Below are positions 21,003-30,677 of a DNA stretch of 64,000 nt, piece by piece. The notes under the pieces were generated by a model. That model was not told where the DNA came from and ran no database searches. It saw only the letters and a program-made list of their open reading frames with translations. The position numbers and the translations under genes were made by a program. Each line of letters starts with the position of its first letter. The stretch's first letter is position 1. The stretch is from Brenneria izadpanahii (GTDB lineage Bacteria > Pseudomonadota > Gammaproteobacteria > Enterobacterales > Enterobacteriaceae). The stretch is taken from assembly GCF_017569925.1 (NCBI RefSeq), contig NZ_CP050854.1, positions 3,348,001 to 3,412,000 on the forward strand, written 5' to 3'.

Positions 21003-21786
21003 CACGTTATTTTTATTAAGGCTAAGCGATGCCATTTAAAAACAAACCCGCCTTCATGTTACATCATCCACGCCCTTCTCTCGCTTTGCGTTTGTCTAAT
21101 CACCCGAAACGTTTTCAACCGCCGCGCGGGTAAATTCCAATATTCGGAGATCATATGTAAGCGCCGTTTTGAAACTTATGAAACCACCACAATCAAGCTA
21201 TTTATTTCAAAACACCATTTCCACAAAAATAAAAATCAGAGAGGTAAATCGAGCATTAGATAAAAAACAATTATAGATATCCATTTGTTATTATTAATTG
21301 GAATATTGAAAATATGTGATAATTGACATTTAATTACGACAAGCCATCTTATCGTTATAAAAACAAATTTCTAACAAAATCAATAAAATAAACATTATCA
21401 ATCACTAATAATTGATTAACCTCACATAACGAATGGTTGTTAAGCTAAAGGATGAAACTTAATCAATTCAAAATAAAAACCAATTAACAACAAAAATAAA
21501 ACATTTTTATACTGGTTATGCAATATATAAACCCATAATAAGACAAATATAATTCATTGATTTTCAATTTCAATTTAGAAACTAAACTCATAATTAAAAA
21601 ACTAAAAAAATCAAAATTTAATAATTATTGAGAGCTAGCTCTTTTATTTGAAATAAAAGCGAGAAACATAAAAAATAATAGACATGGATCAAAAAAATAA
21701 ATAACCAGTAATTCATATAGTAGCCGTGATGAGGGTAAGGCAACCTATTAATCAACCCGTCATTTTGAGCAATGGGGTATATATAT
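21003..21786. other. AT-rich non-coding region upstream of dcuB
   Basis: Nearly 800 bases, strongly AT-rich in 21160-21720, with no credible gene. It should hold the dcuB promoter. I looked for TTGAT-N4-ATCAA (FNR) and TGTGA-N6-TCACA (CRP) and found no convincing match. The base composition contrasts with the flanks and may reflect H-NS-type silencing or past transfer. Confidence 0.4.
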
Positions 21787-23127
21787 ATGGATTTCATCAT
21801 TCAGCTAGTCATTGTCCTAATCTGTCTTTTCTACGGTGCTAGAAAAGGCGGTATCGCGCTGGGGTTATTAGGCGGTATAGGGCTCGTTATTCTGGTATTC
21901 GTCTTTAAACTCCAACCTGGCAGACCACCGGTTGATGTTATGCTGGTGATCATCGCCGTAGTAGCAGCATCAGCGACGCTTCAGGCCTCAGGGGGTCTGG
22001 ATGTCATGTTACAGATTGCAGAACGCCTGCTGCGCCGTAATCCTAAATATGTATCGATTATTGCGCCGTTCGTTACCTGTATTCTGACCATCTTGTGCGG
22101 TACCGGCCATGTGGTTTATACCATTCTGCCGATTATTTATGATGTCGCCATCAAAAATAATATCCGTCCGGAAAGGCCCATGGCCGCCAGTTCCATCGGC
22201 GCGCAAATGGGGGTTATCGCCAGTCCGGTATCCGTCGCCGTTGTTTCTCTAGTTGCGATGCTGGCGAACTTCACGTTCCATGGCAAACATCTAGAGTTCC
22301 TTGACTTACTGTCGATTACCATCCCGTCTACTCTGATTGGTATTCTGGCAGTAGGTATCTTCAGTTGGTTCAGGGGTAAAGATTTAGATAAGGATCCTGA
22401 GTTTCAGAAATTTATCTCAGTACCTGAAAATAAACATTACGTTTATGGCGACACCGCCACATTGCTGGACAAAAAACTGCCGGGAAGCTACTGGCTTGCC
22501 ATGTGGATTTTTTTGGCCGCCATTGCGGCAGTAGCAACGCTGGGCGCGATAGATGAATTACGTCCGTCATTTGATGGCAAGCCCCTATCCATGGTGCTGG
22601 TTATCCAAATGTTTATGCTGTTGTCGGGCGCCATCATCATCATGGTAACCAAAACCAATCCGGCGTCCATCTCCAAAAACGAGGTGTTCCGCTCAGGTAT
22701 GATTGCCATCGTTGCCGTTTATGGGATTGCCTGGATGGCGGAAACCATGTTCGGCGCGCATCTGGAACAGATTAAAGCCACGCTGGGCACGCTGGTAAAA
22801 GAATATCCGTGGGCTTATGCCATTATTCTGCTGCTCGTGTCCAAATTCGTTAACTCGCAGGCCGCAGCGCTGGCCGCGATTGTGCCCGTTGCCCTGGCAA
22901 TCGGCGTTAATCCGGCTTATATCGTTGCTTCCGCGCCGGCCTGTTACGGTTATTACATTCTGCCGACCTATCCAAGCGATCTGGCGGCAATCCAGTTTGA
23001 CCGTTCAGGCACAACAAAGATTGGACGTTTCGTTATTAACCACAGCTTCATTTTCCCAGGTTTGATCGGAGTCGGTACTTCCTGCGTCTTCGGTTGGATA
23101 TTTGCAGCGATGTACGGTTTCCTATAA
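21787..23127 (+). CDS. dcuB: anaerobic C4-dicarboxylate antiporter DcuB
   Basis: 446 residues from ATG 21787, exactly the length of E. coli DcuB and almost co-linear with it; the ATG at 21772 would add five residues. DcuB exchanges external fumarate, malate or aspartate for succinate during fumarate respiration. Visible stretches are [60 protein letters not shown] and the C-terminal [24 protein letters not shown] lies 9 bases before the chosen start. The gene is alone, without dcuR/dcuS or fumB, and ends at a shared terminator. Confidence 0.96.
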   Translation: MDFIIQLVIVLICLFYGARKGGIALGLLGGIGLVILVFVFKLQPGRPPVDVMLVIIAVVAASATLQASGGLDVMLQIAERLLRRNPKYVSIIAPFVTCILTILCGTGHVVYTILPIIYDVAIKNNIRPERPMAASSIGAQMGVIASPVSVAVVSLVAMLANFTFHGKHLEFLDLLSITIPSTLIGILAVGIFSWFRGKDLDKDPEFQKFISVPENKHYVYGDTATLLDKKLPGSYWLAMWIFLAAIAAVATLGAIDELRPSFDGKPLSMVLVIQMFMLLSGAIIIMVTKTNPASISKNEVFRSGMIAIVAVYGIAWMAETMFGAHLEQIKATLGTLVKEYPWAYAIILLLVSKFVNSQAAALAAIVPVALAIGVNPAYIVASAPACYGYYILPTYPSDLAAIQFDRSGTTKIGRFVINHSFIFPGLIGVGTSCVFGWIFAAMYGFL

Positions 23128-23154
23128 CCGCCAGGTTTGCGGAATCCCGTAGAG

Positions 23155-23184
23155 AGCCGTCCGGCATAACCGGACGGCTTTTTA
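23155..23184. terminator. terminator of dcuB, shared with racemase gene
   Basis: AGCCGTCCGG pairs with CCGGACGGCT, followed by TTTTTATTTT on the plus strand. It sits between convergent genes and probably serves dcuB. Confidence 0.88.
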
Positions 23185-23191
23185 TTTTAAC

Positions 23192-23932
23192 CTACTCGGT
23201 ATCCGAGCGTTGCCATTCCCGCACGCAGGCCTGGGCCAGCGCCCTGGTGGGATCGAGACTGATATCTAAATAAGGCGAATTGACCGCCGTCAACGCCGGC
23301 GGCACTTCGGTACAGGCCAGAACCAGCCGCTGCGCGCCACGCTCGACAAGCCGCCGAACCAGTTGCTCAAGCAACTCCCCCCCTTGTTGCAACTCGCCGC
23401 GCTTTACCGCATAACAACCTGGAACAAAAAGCGTCGTCATCTCCTGTTCATCCGGCGTCAGCGTCTCCACGCCCAGCGCGGCAAACCGCTGTTGATACCA
23501 CCCGGCGGCAAGCGTGCCGTGCGTGGCGATCAATCCAACTTTTTGCAGTTCCGTCTCCCGGTTTTTCACCTCAGACGCCACGGAAGCCAGTGTCGCATCG
23601 GCAATATGGATCAACGGAGCATCGCTCGCTGATGACAACGCGTCAAACCAGTGATGCGCCGTATTGCAGGGAATAACAATATGACTGACGGAAAGGCGAT
23701 TCAGCTGGCTAATGGCTGCCAACAGCGCAGGCAACGGCGATTCGCCCGTTCCGGCCAGCGCCTGCTGACGGTCGGGGATCTGCGGCACATTCCAGGCCAC
23801 CACCGGCACATGATCCTGATCGCGGGATACAGGCGTTTCCTCAATAATCTTTTGCAACAGGTCCACCGTCGCCAGCGGCCCCATGCCGCCCAATACCCCG
23901 ATCAAGATCGGCTTTTCCCGTTGAGCGCTCAT
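23192..23932 (-). CDS. aspartate/glutamate racemase family protein
   Basis: 246 residues. The GVLGGMGPLATVDL N-terminus, VIPCNTAHHW with Cys89, and LVLACTEVP with Cys207 mark the two-cysteine, cofactor-independent Asp/Glu/hydantoin racemase superfamily. The stop of the upstream cuyA-like gene and this ATG overlap as TGATG, so the genes are translationally coupled. Substrate is unknown from sequence. Context with a cysteate lyase suggests racemisation of an aspartate-like sulfonate such as cysteate, or of aspartate itself; this is inference. Confidence 0.88.
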   Translation of the reverse strand: MSAQREKPILIGVLGGMGPLATVDLLQKIIEETPVSRDQDHVPVVAWNVPQIPDRQQALAGTGESPLPALLAAISQLNRLSVSHIVIPCNTAHHWFDALSSASDAPLIHIADATLASVASEVKNRETELQKVGLIATHGTLAAGWYQQRFAALGVETLTPDEQEMTTLFVPGCYAVKRGELQQGGELLEQLVRRLVERGAQRLVLACTEVPPALTAVNSPYLDISLDPTRALAQACVREWQRSDTE

Positions 23933-24942
23933 CAGAGATCGGCTTGCTCAAAGAGTTGACGGTAGCCAAACAGCCCGGCAGAGCCGCCGGTATGAATAAA
24001 GACGATGTTCTCATCGCGCCGGAAATGCCCTTTGCGAATCAGATCGATCAGTCCGGCCATGCCTTTTCCGGAGTAGACCGGATCAAGCAGAATCCCTTCC
24101 AAGCGCGCCAGCAAGGTCAGAGCTTCCAGCGTGCCCTCGGTCGGAATACCGTATCCTTTGCCCACATAGTCGCTGTTTACCTTCACCGCCTGGCGAGGAA
24201 CTTCACCGGCAATGCCCAACAGTTGCCAGGTTCGCTGAGCCAACGCATACACATTTTCCTCCTGCTTCTCCCGCGGCGCCCTCACGCTGATTCCCAGCAA
24301 GGGAATCTGGCTGTTGGTGGCGGTTAATCCCGTCACCAGGCCCGCCTGCGTTCCCGTACTGCCGGTCGCATGAACAATATGATCGATGCGCAAACGCTGC
24401 TGACTGGACTGAAACAGCAATTCCTCCGCGCAGGCGACATAACCCAGCGCGCCAATGGGGTTGGACCCTCCGCCGGGAATGACATAAGGCTTGGCTCCCT
24501 GCTTGCGCAAGGTATCCGCCAGATCCTCCATTGCCTGCTGCATATCCGTTCCTGCCGGCAGGTGATCGATAATTTCGCCCCCTAACAGGTTATCCAGCAA
24601 AATATTACCGGAGCGCTGATAGTCTTCGCCGTAGTCCTCCACGCGTTTTTCCAGCAGGATTTTTGTTTTCAGCCCCAGTTTTGACGCGGCGGCAATAGTT
24701 TGCCGAACGTGGTTAGATTGCGTGGCGCCCTGGGTGATAATGACGTCAGCCCCCTGCTGCAACGCGTCGGCCAACAGAAACTCCAGCTTCCGCGTTTTGT
24801 TGCCGCCGGTCGCCAGCCCTGTCGCATCATCGCGCTTGATGTAGATAGTCGGGCCGTCCAGATATTTGGACAGCGCAGGCAAGGCCTCCAACGGTGTTGG
24901 GAAATGTCCCAACGTCAGCCGGGGAAAACGGGCAAGATGCAT
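23932..24942 (-). CDS. PLP-dependent L-cysteate sulfo-lyase / D-cysteine desulfhydrase family (CuyA-like)
   Basis: 336 residues from ATG 24942, chosen because AAGGAG lies 6 bases upstream and MHLARFPRL aligns with CuyA starts. It is in the ACC deaminase/DcyD family (fold type II PLP). The PLP lysine is Lys49 in [31 protein letters not shown] and [11 protein letters not shown] are also present. The sequence is nearer to CuyA (cysteate to pyruvate, ammonia and sulfite) than to E. coli DcyD: CuyA-like positions include [11 protein letters not shown] and the stretch [13 protein letters not shown]-cysteine desulfhydrase remains possible. Linked to a sulfonate-type ABC importer and cbl. Confidence 0.82.
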   Translation of the reverse strand: MHLARFPRLTLGHFPTPLEALPALSKYLDGPTIYIKRDDATGLATGGNKTRKLEFLLADALQQGADVIITQGATQSNHVRQTIAAASKLGLKTKILLEKRVEDYGEDYQRSGNILLDNLLGGEIIDHLPAGTDMQQAMEDLADTLRKQGAKPYVIPGGGSNPIGALGYVACAEELLFQSSQQRLRIDHIVHATGSTGTQAGLVTGLTATNSQIPLLGISVRAPREKQEENVYALAQRTWQLLGIAGEVPRQAVKVNSDYVGKGYGIPTEGTLEALTLLARLEGILLDPVYSGKGMAGLIDLIRKGHFRRDENIVFIHTGGSAGLFGYRQLFEQADL

Positions 24943-25178
24943 GAAACTCTCCTTAAATAAGGTCAAATTACCGATTAGGATGATCGTTCAGGGAAATGCG
25001 TTCATCGCATTCGTCTTCCCGGGGACAAGCCCCAACGAAGCCGGGCAACAACGTCAACACGTTCGCAGTCCGAAAGGTTGACGGATATAAAAGCGACGAA
25101 ATTGAATATACCATGTATCGCGCGGCTAATTTGATTAACAACACGGCTTAATTAACGTCATTTCGCATTTACGCTGAC

Positions 25179-26197
25179 TCAGGCTACTTGTTTATTTAAA
25201 TCAAGTAATTGCTGCCAACTGGTATCATCAACATAAATACCTTGTTCAAGACGTTGCTGATATTTTTGTTTTTCCGGTTCACCCGGCAATAATAATTCTC
25301 CGTCATCGCGCGACTGCCGGATCCAGGCTAATAAAGCGGGGATTTCCTGCTGATATGTTTCAGCGCCGCCCAGCCGTTGAGGATCAATTAAAATAGACAA
25401 CATGCTGTTGATAATCTGTTTCTTTTCTCCTTTTACCGTGCGCTCCGTGCGGCCGCCGGTTAAAGCCGCCCCCAGCAATGAGCAGATAAGCGAAAGTCCC
25501 GCCCCTTTATGCTGACCGAACGGCAGCAGCGCTCCCAGCGGTTGTTCCATCAGCCAGCGAGGATCAATGGTCGGATTTCCCTGATTATCAACAATACAGC
25601 CGGGAGGCAGTTGTTTACCTTCATTCCAGGCAATACGCGCCTTATTACCGGCAATCACGCTGGTGGCAAAGTCCAGAATCACCGGGTCGCCCCCCGTTAC
25701 CGGCACCCCACACAGAAAGGATTGGTGCCGAAGCGCGGCCGTTCCCCCTGCCACGGTAAAACCACCGTGGTATGAACATTGGCGAAGTGCAGTGAAACCA
25801 GACCGGCATCCGCCGCCTGTTCCGCCCAGGCGCCGATACGCCCCAGATGATGGGAATCCGCCAGACTGACCACCGCGACGCCATGTGCCTGCGCGCGTGT
25901 AATCCCTTCCGCCAACGCCTGCTTTGCAACGACCTGGCCGAATCCCTGCTGACCGTTAAAAGAGATTAGCGGCCCGAAATCCAGCGTTTTTTCGGCATTG
26001 GCATGCGGCGATAACCCGCCCTCCCTGATCGCCGCGATATAACGAGGCAACATACTGACGCCATGCGAATCATGCCCCTTAAGGCTCGATTCCACCAAAT
26101 TATCCGCTACGATCTCCGCCACGCGACTATCTACCTCAATATTCACTAACTGGGTACGCAAATAATCACGTAAATAATGATGACTGAACACCGGCAT
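25179..26197 (-). pseudogene. Ldh2/malate dehydrogenase family oxidoreductase, frameshifted
   Basis: Two frames together make one complete protein of about 339 residues. The first (26197 to 25697) ends ...GTNPFCVG then CR-stop; the second resumes at CGVPVTGGDPVILDFATS and continues to 25179. Loss of one base in the GGGG run at 25706-25709 explains the break. The family (YlbC/ComC/DpkA/AllD-like NAD(P)-dependent 2-hydroxyacid dehydrogenases) has KGHDSHGVSMLPRY and DSHHLGRIGAWAEQA here. In sulfonate bacteria a member (ComC) acts on sulfolactate. It heads the minus-strand group with cuyA-like and racemase. It could be a true pseudogene or a sequencing error. Confidence 0.85.
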
Positions 26198-26513
26198 AAT
26201 TGTCTCTGTATCTTGATTAAATTATTTGAGCATCACTATAACGCCGCTATTTTCATTGCTAAATGAAAAATAAAGATATCGTTAGCAAATATTGTACTAA
26301 AGGCAATATTGAATTGATATTAGATAAGAAATAGAACATTAATTCTAAGTTATTCCAAAATGTACTTTATTAATGAATTCATAAAAAAATAGGATGCAAC
26401 AGAGCGTTCCCTTAAACCCAGGGTTATTTGTATCAGTTTTATTTATTTAACTTATTTAATCGTTTTTGAACAATTCAAATAAAAATAACGTGTTGCAAAA
26501 AAGAGAGAAGAAA

Positions 26514-27533
26514 ATGAACAAAGCGGCAAAAAATAAAATATTCCGTCGGTTAACTATCACTACGGCGTTGGTATGCTCGTTAGCCTCATTTGGCGCAAGC
26601 GCGGAAGGGAATATCAGCATCGCCCAACAGTTCGGCATCGGCTACCTGATTCTGGACGTGGTGCGCGATCAGCATCTGATCGAAAAACACGGCAAACAGC
26701 AAGGTATTGATATCAACGTCGAGTGGCGCACCCTCTCCGGGGCAACCGCCATCAATGAAGCGCTGCTATCCGGCGCGCTGGATGTCGCATCGGCCGGCGT
26801 ACCGCCGATGCTGACGGTATGGGATCGCACCCTCGGCCGACAGAATGTAAAGGCCATCGCCTCACTTGGCTCAATGCCCAACTACCTGTTGAGCAATAAC
26901 CCATCGGTTAAAACCATCGGAGATTTAACCGACAAAGATCGCATTGCCGTACCCGCCGCCGGCGTCGGATACCAGTCGCGCACGTTGCAGATTGAAACCG
27001 CCAAACAATACGGCGCGAGCGACTTTAAACGCTTTGATAAAATCAGCGTCAGTCTTCCTCATCCCGATGCCAGCGCCGCGCTGATCGCCGGCGGTTCTGA
27101 AATCAGCGCGCATTTTTCCAGCCCGCCATTCCAGTATCAGGCGCTGGAGAACAAAAACGTGCACAAAATTCTCAGTTCCTACGACGTGTTGGGCGGCCCG
27201 GCGACATTCAATGTGCTGTACACCACGCAGAAGTTTCACGATGAGAATCCTAAAACCTATCGCGCTTTTTACGATGCGCTGGCGGAAGCCGCTGAGATTA
27301 TCAAAGCCGATAAGCCCGCAGCGGCTGAAACTTATATCCGGGTGGAAAAATCACGGCTCGACCCCGCACTGGTAAAACGCATCGTGGAAGATCCTGAAAT
27401 CGACTTCACCATCACGCCCGAACGCACTTACGTTTACGCCGAAAAACTACACCAACTCGGCATACTGAAAAACAGAGCCGACTCATGGAAAGACTACTTC
27501 TTTAGTGAAATTCATGACCAACCAGGCAGCTGA
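26514..27533 (+). CDS. ABC transporter substrate-binding protein, NMT1/SsuA/TauA-like
   Basis: 339 residues from ATG 26514 (AGAGAAG upstream; the frame is open to 26466). A Sec signal peptide ends at GASA, about residue 31. The mature protein has the NMT1/SsuA pattern: ISIAQQFGIGYLILDVVRD, LSGATAINEALLSGALDVASAGVPP and AVPAAGVGYQSRTLQ. Such receptors bind alkanesulfonates, taurine or pyrimidines in the periplasm. It is first of a plus-strand set (receptor, ATPase, permease, dehydrogenase), divergent from the CuyA-like set, so cysteate or a related sulfonate is the likely ligand by context. Confidence 0.88.
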   Translation: MNKAAKNKIFRRLTITTALVCSLASFGASAEGNISIAQQFGIGYLILDVVRDQHLIEKHGKQQGIDINVEWRTLSGATAINEALLSGALDVASAGVPPMLTVWDRTLGRQNVKAIASLGSMPNYLLSNNPSVKTIGDLTDKDRIAVPAAGVGYQSRTLQIETAKQYGASDFKRFDKISVSLPHPDASAALIAGGSEISAHFSSPPFQYQALENKNVHKILSSYDVLGGPATFNVLYTTQKFHDENPKTYRAFYDALAEAAEIIKADKPAAAETYIRVEKSRLDPALVKRIVEDPEIDFTITPERTYVYAEKLHQLGILKNRADSWKDYFFSEIHDQPGS

Positions 27534-27651
27534 CTCTGAGGATTAATCATCACGCTGACAGTTTATATCAGCCGATTTTGTTAACCGTGTTTAACGTGCG
27601 CAGTGGGCCACATGTTACAGGACGACAGACCAATCACGCACAGGAGGATTT

Positions 27652-28518
27652 ATGGGCATCCCTAATAATGACACGCTTACACAACCGTTGTTGCAGATAG
27701 ACGGCGTCGGGTTGGAGTACCGCACCCGTCGCAGCCAGGTCAGGGCGACTCATGACGTCAGCTTCGACGTCTTCCCCGCCGATCGTTTTGTGCTGCTTGG
27801 GCCGTCCGGTTGCGGTAAGTCCAGCCTGCTGAAATCGATTGGCGGCTTCTTGCCGCCGGTGGATGGCGAAATTCGCCTGGATGGCGCCGCCGTCACCCAA
27901 CCGGGACCAGACCGGATTATGGTTTTTCAGGAGTTCGATCAACTGCCGCCCTGGAAAACCGTGCTGGAAAATACGCTGTTTCCGCTGCTGGCCAGCCGCA
28001 AAGCCAGCCGCGCCGAAGCGCTGGATAAGGCAATGTATTTTCTGGATAAGGTTGGGTTGGCGAAATTTGCCGACGCCTATCCGCACACGCTGTCCGGCGG
28101 CATGAAACAGCGGGTCGCCATTGCCAGAGCGTTGGCGATGCAGCCCAAAGTATTGCTTATGGATGAGCCTTTCGCCGCGCTGGACGCGCTGACCCGCCGA
28201 AAAATGCAGGAAGAACTGCTGATTCTATGGGAAGAAGTGCGGTTCACGCTGCTGTTCGTCACCCACTCTATTGAAGAGGCTTTGATTGTCGGCAGCCGGG
28301 TTCTCTTGCTTTCTCCACACCCTGGACGCGTCCGCGCTGAAATCAACTGCCACCAGTTCGCCATGAACGATCAGGGCAGTGAGGCTTTCCAGGCGGCGGC
28401 CCAACGCATTCACCACCTTCTTTTCCCGGCTGAAGGCGCTATCGCCACGCCAGCCACAACACATCAGGGTAGAAAACATGAGCATTCAGCCGCCCATCCG
28501 GCCCGAGTATCAGCGTGA
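27652..28518 (+). CDS. ABC transporter ATP-binding protein, SsuB/TauB-like
   Basis: 288 residues with Walker A GPSGCGKSS, Q-loop VFQEFDQLPPWKTV, signature LSGGMKQRVAIARALA, Walker B LLMDEPFAALDALTR and switch VTHSIEEA. FQEFDQLPPWKTVLEN is typical of nitrate/sulfonate/taurine importers (SsuB, TauB). CAGGAGG lies just before the ATG. The 3' end overlaps the permease gene by 41 bases. It should energise uptake of the ligand held by the upstream receptor. Confidence 0.93.
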   Translation: MGIPNNDTLTQPLLQIDGVGLEYRTRRSQVRATHDVSFDVFPADRFVLLGPSGCGKSSLLKSIGGFLPPVDGEIRLDGAAVTQPGPDRIMVFQEFDQLPPWKTVLENTLFPLLASRKASRAEALDKAMYFLDKVGLAKFADAYPHTLSGGMKQRVAIARALAMQPKVLLMDEPFAALDALTRRKMQEELLILWEEVRFTLLFVTHSIEEALIVGSRVLLLSPHPGRVRAEINCHQFAMNDQGSEAFQAAAQRIHHLLFPAEGAIATPATTHQGRKHEHSAAHPARVSA

Positions 28519-29344
28519 GCTGACGCCACTAACCAATTTCACGCTGGCGCAGCCGCTTCCTCTGATCACCCGCTTATGGAATCAGGAATGGTTGCGCAAA
28601 CTGACCATTTTGCTGGCGCTGCTGGCAATCTGGGAGATCGTCGCCCGCGTGCAGAATAACGATCTGATGTTTCCCGGCTTTCTGCAAACCTTTGCGGCTT
28701 TCAGAACCGACCTCGCCAGCGGCGAACTGCCGGAAAAAGTAATCATATCGCTGAGCACGTTGCTGAAAGGCTATCTCATCGGCAGCCTGCTGGCGCTGGG
28801 GCTCAGCGCGCTGGCCGTTTCAACCCGCACCGGGCGCGATCTGCTGGCTACGTTAACCTCCATGTTCAACCCGTTGCCCGCGATCGCCTTGTTGCCGCTG
28901 GCGCTGCTGTGGTTTGGCCTAGGGGAGAAGAGTCTGATCTTTGTGCTTATCCACTCCGTCATGTGGCCGATGGCGCTTAATACCTATTCGGGTTTTCTCG
29001 GCGTATCGGAAACACTGCGCATGACGGGGCGAAACTATGGCTTGCGAGGCCGGCGTTATGTCACCGCCATCTTAATTCCCGCCGCGCTGCCGTCGATTCT
29101 GTCCGGCCTGAAAATCGGCTGGGCGTTCGCCTGGAGAACATTAATCGCCGCCGAGCTGGTTTTCGGAGCGTCAAGCGGCGGCGGCGGTCTGGGCTGGTAT
29201 ATATTTCAGAACCGCAACGAGCTCTATACCGATCGCGTTTTCGCCGGTCTTGCGTCCGTCATTATTATCGGCCTGCTGGTGGAAAGCCTGATCTTTTCCA
29301 CTATTGAGAAACTAACGGTAAAACGCTGGGGAATGCAGCGTTAA
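28478..29344 (+). CDS. ABC transporter permease, SsuC/TauC-like
   Basis: 288 residues. I start it at 28478 (MSIQPPIRPEYQREL), inside the end of the ATPase gene; the frame is open to 28379. About six membrane segments are predicted and the EAA loop reads GLRGRRYVTAILIPAALPSILSGLKIGWAFAWRTLIAAEL, which fits the BPD_transp_1 family for nitrate/sulfonate/taurine. It completes the three-part importer. 168 bases separate it from the next gene, so that gene may be a separate unit. Confidence 0.92.
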   Translation: MSIQPPIRPEYQRELTPLTNFTLAQPLPLITRLWNQEWLRKLTILLALLAIWEIVARVQNNDLMFPGFLQTFAAFRTDLASGELPEKVIISLSTLLKGYLIGSLLALGLSALAVSTRTGRDLLATLTSMFNPLPAIALLPLALLWFGLGEKSLIFVLIHSVMWPMALNTYSGFLGVSETLRMTGRNYGLRGRRYVTAILIPAALPSILSGLKIGWAFAWRTLIAAELVFGASSGGGGLGWYIFQNRNELYTDRVFAGLASVIIIGLLVESLIFSTIEKLTVKRWGMQR

Positions 29345-29512
29345 TGCCGGCGGCGGTACGAATCCGATCGCGCCGGCCGATTGGATTCGGTATGCCGTCT
29401 GATTATACGGGATTAACCTATATATAATCGGAATTGTTCTTTTGCGTCATTGGCTATCACTGTTACAAAAACAACATCTGCCTTCAGCCATACAGAGAAA
29501 GAGATTACAAAT

Positions 29513-30622
29513 ATGATCGCAATACAAGCCCCCCAAACCTACCTGAACCGCGATGGCGTCATCGGGAATATCGGTGAATATATTACGCCTTTCGCCAAAA
29601 CCATTCTGATAGTCACCAGCCCGCATGCCTGGCAGGCCACCGCTGAAAAAATTGAGCCCAGTTTGACGCGACACGGCATAGTCTGGCAGGTTGCGAACCT
29701 GCCGGGCGACTGCACGCAGGCCGCTATCGATACGCTGGTCGATCTGGCTAAGGCGCAGGGAGCGGAACTGATTCTGGGTGTTGGCGGCGGGCGAGTGCTG
29801 GATGCGGCAAAAGCGGCCGGCGAATATCTGGGACAGTTGCCGGTGATCACGGCGCCCACCATCGCCGCCACCTGCGCGGCCTGGTCGCCCATCAGCGTGA
29901 TCTACGACGATACAGGGGCGCATCAGGGCTCGTTAGAGCTTAAGCGGTTACCGGTGTGGGTATTGGTCGATAACGAAGTGATTGCGCAAAGCGACCCGCG
30001 TTATCTTAAGGCCGGCATCGTAGACTCGCTGGCGAAATGGTATGAATTTCTGCCCTATCTGCGCAACGGCGATGACGGGCTGGCGCTGGCGTTAAAAGCG
30101 CAGGCGGCCAAACTGGCGGTGGATACGTTTAATGCCTATGGGGTACAGGCTATTGCCGATAACCAGCAACAGCAGGTAACGCCGGCATTACGTAAAGTCA
30201 TTGACGCAGCGATCGCGCTGGCCGGCGTGGCCAACAGCATGAAAGACGACGTGCCGCGCATCGGCGTCGCCCATGCCATTCACCACAGCATGACCCGTTT
30301 GCCGGAGCTACGCCGCTGGCTACACGGAGAAAAAGTCGGGTTCGGTCTGGCCGCGCAGGCGATCCTGGAGCATAACGATGCCAATGACAGGCAAGAGCTG
30401 TTGCAACAGCTTCATCGTTACGGCAGTCCGGTGACGCTGACCTTGCTCGGCCTTGCCGATCGGCCGCAGCAGGTTGATGAAATCGCCGAAAATGTGCGGA
30501 TTAAACCCCATATTGCCGCCCTGTTGCCCTTCTCCGTCGAAAAAGAGCGCATTAAACAGGCTTTATGGGACACCCGACAACTAACGGATCCCGCGTTGAA
30601 GACGGATAACCAGGCCGCCTGA
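29513..30622 (+). CDS. iron-type alcohol dehydrogenase family protein, HcxA (YbdH)-like
   Basis: 369 residues from ATG 29513 (AGAGAAAGAG upstream; frame open to 29450). It belongs to the glycerol dehydrogenase/group III ADH family. GVGGGRVLDAAKAAGEYLG is the NAD-binding loop, and APTIAATCAAWSPISVIYDD matches the corresponding stretch in E. coli HcxA, a 2-hydroxycarboxylate dehydrogenase. Metal-ligand regions are AGIVDSLAKWYE, AHAIHHSMT and WLHGEKVGFG. The substrate is not readable. Its place next to a sulfonate importer, with the Ldh2 gene broken, makes an acidic 2-oxo/2-hydroxy sulfonate worth testing. Confidence 0.85.
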   Translation: MIAIQAPQTYLNRDGVIGNIGEYITPFAKTILIVTSPHAWQATAEKIEPSLTRHGIVWQVANLPGDCTQAAIDTLVDLAKAQGAELILGVGGGRVLDAAKAAGEYLGQLPVITAPTIAATCAAWSPISVIYDDTGAHQGSLELKRLPVWVLVDNEVIAQSDPRYLKAGIVDSLAKWYEFLPYLRNGDDGLALALKAQAAKLAVDTFNAYGVQAIADNQQQQVTPALRKVIDAAIALAGVANSMKDDVPRIGVAHAIHHSMTRLPELRRWLHGEKVGFGLAAQAILEHNDANDRQELLQQLHRYGSPVTLTLLGLADRPQQVDEIAENVRIKPHIAALLPFSVEKERIKQALWDTRQLTDPALKTDNQAA

Positions 30623-30643
30623 TTATCCGCCCCCGGATGCGAT

Positions 30644-30671
30644 AAAAATGGCATGCCCGCAATGCGGGCAT
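30644..30671 (-). terminator. terminator of gltP
   Basis: ATGCCCGC pairs with GCGGGCAT around AAT; on the minus strand the stem is followed by CATTTTTATC. It lies just past the gltP stop. Confidence 0.75.
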
Positions 30672-30677
30672 AGCGAG

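Noticed and set aside
21300..21480. Possible CRP or FNR sites before dcuB
   Set aside because: TGTGATAATTGACA and scattered TTGAT/ATCAA half-sites were found, but no properly spaced palindrome.
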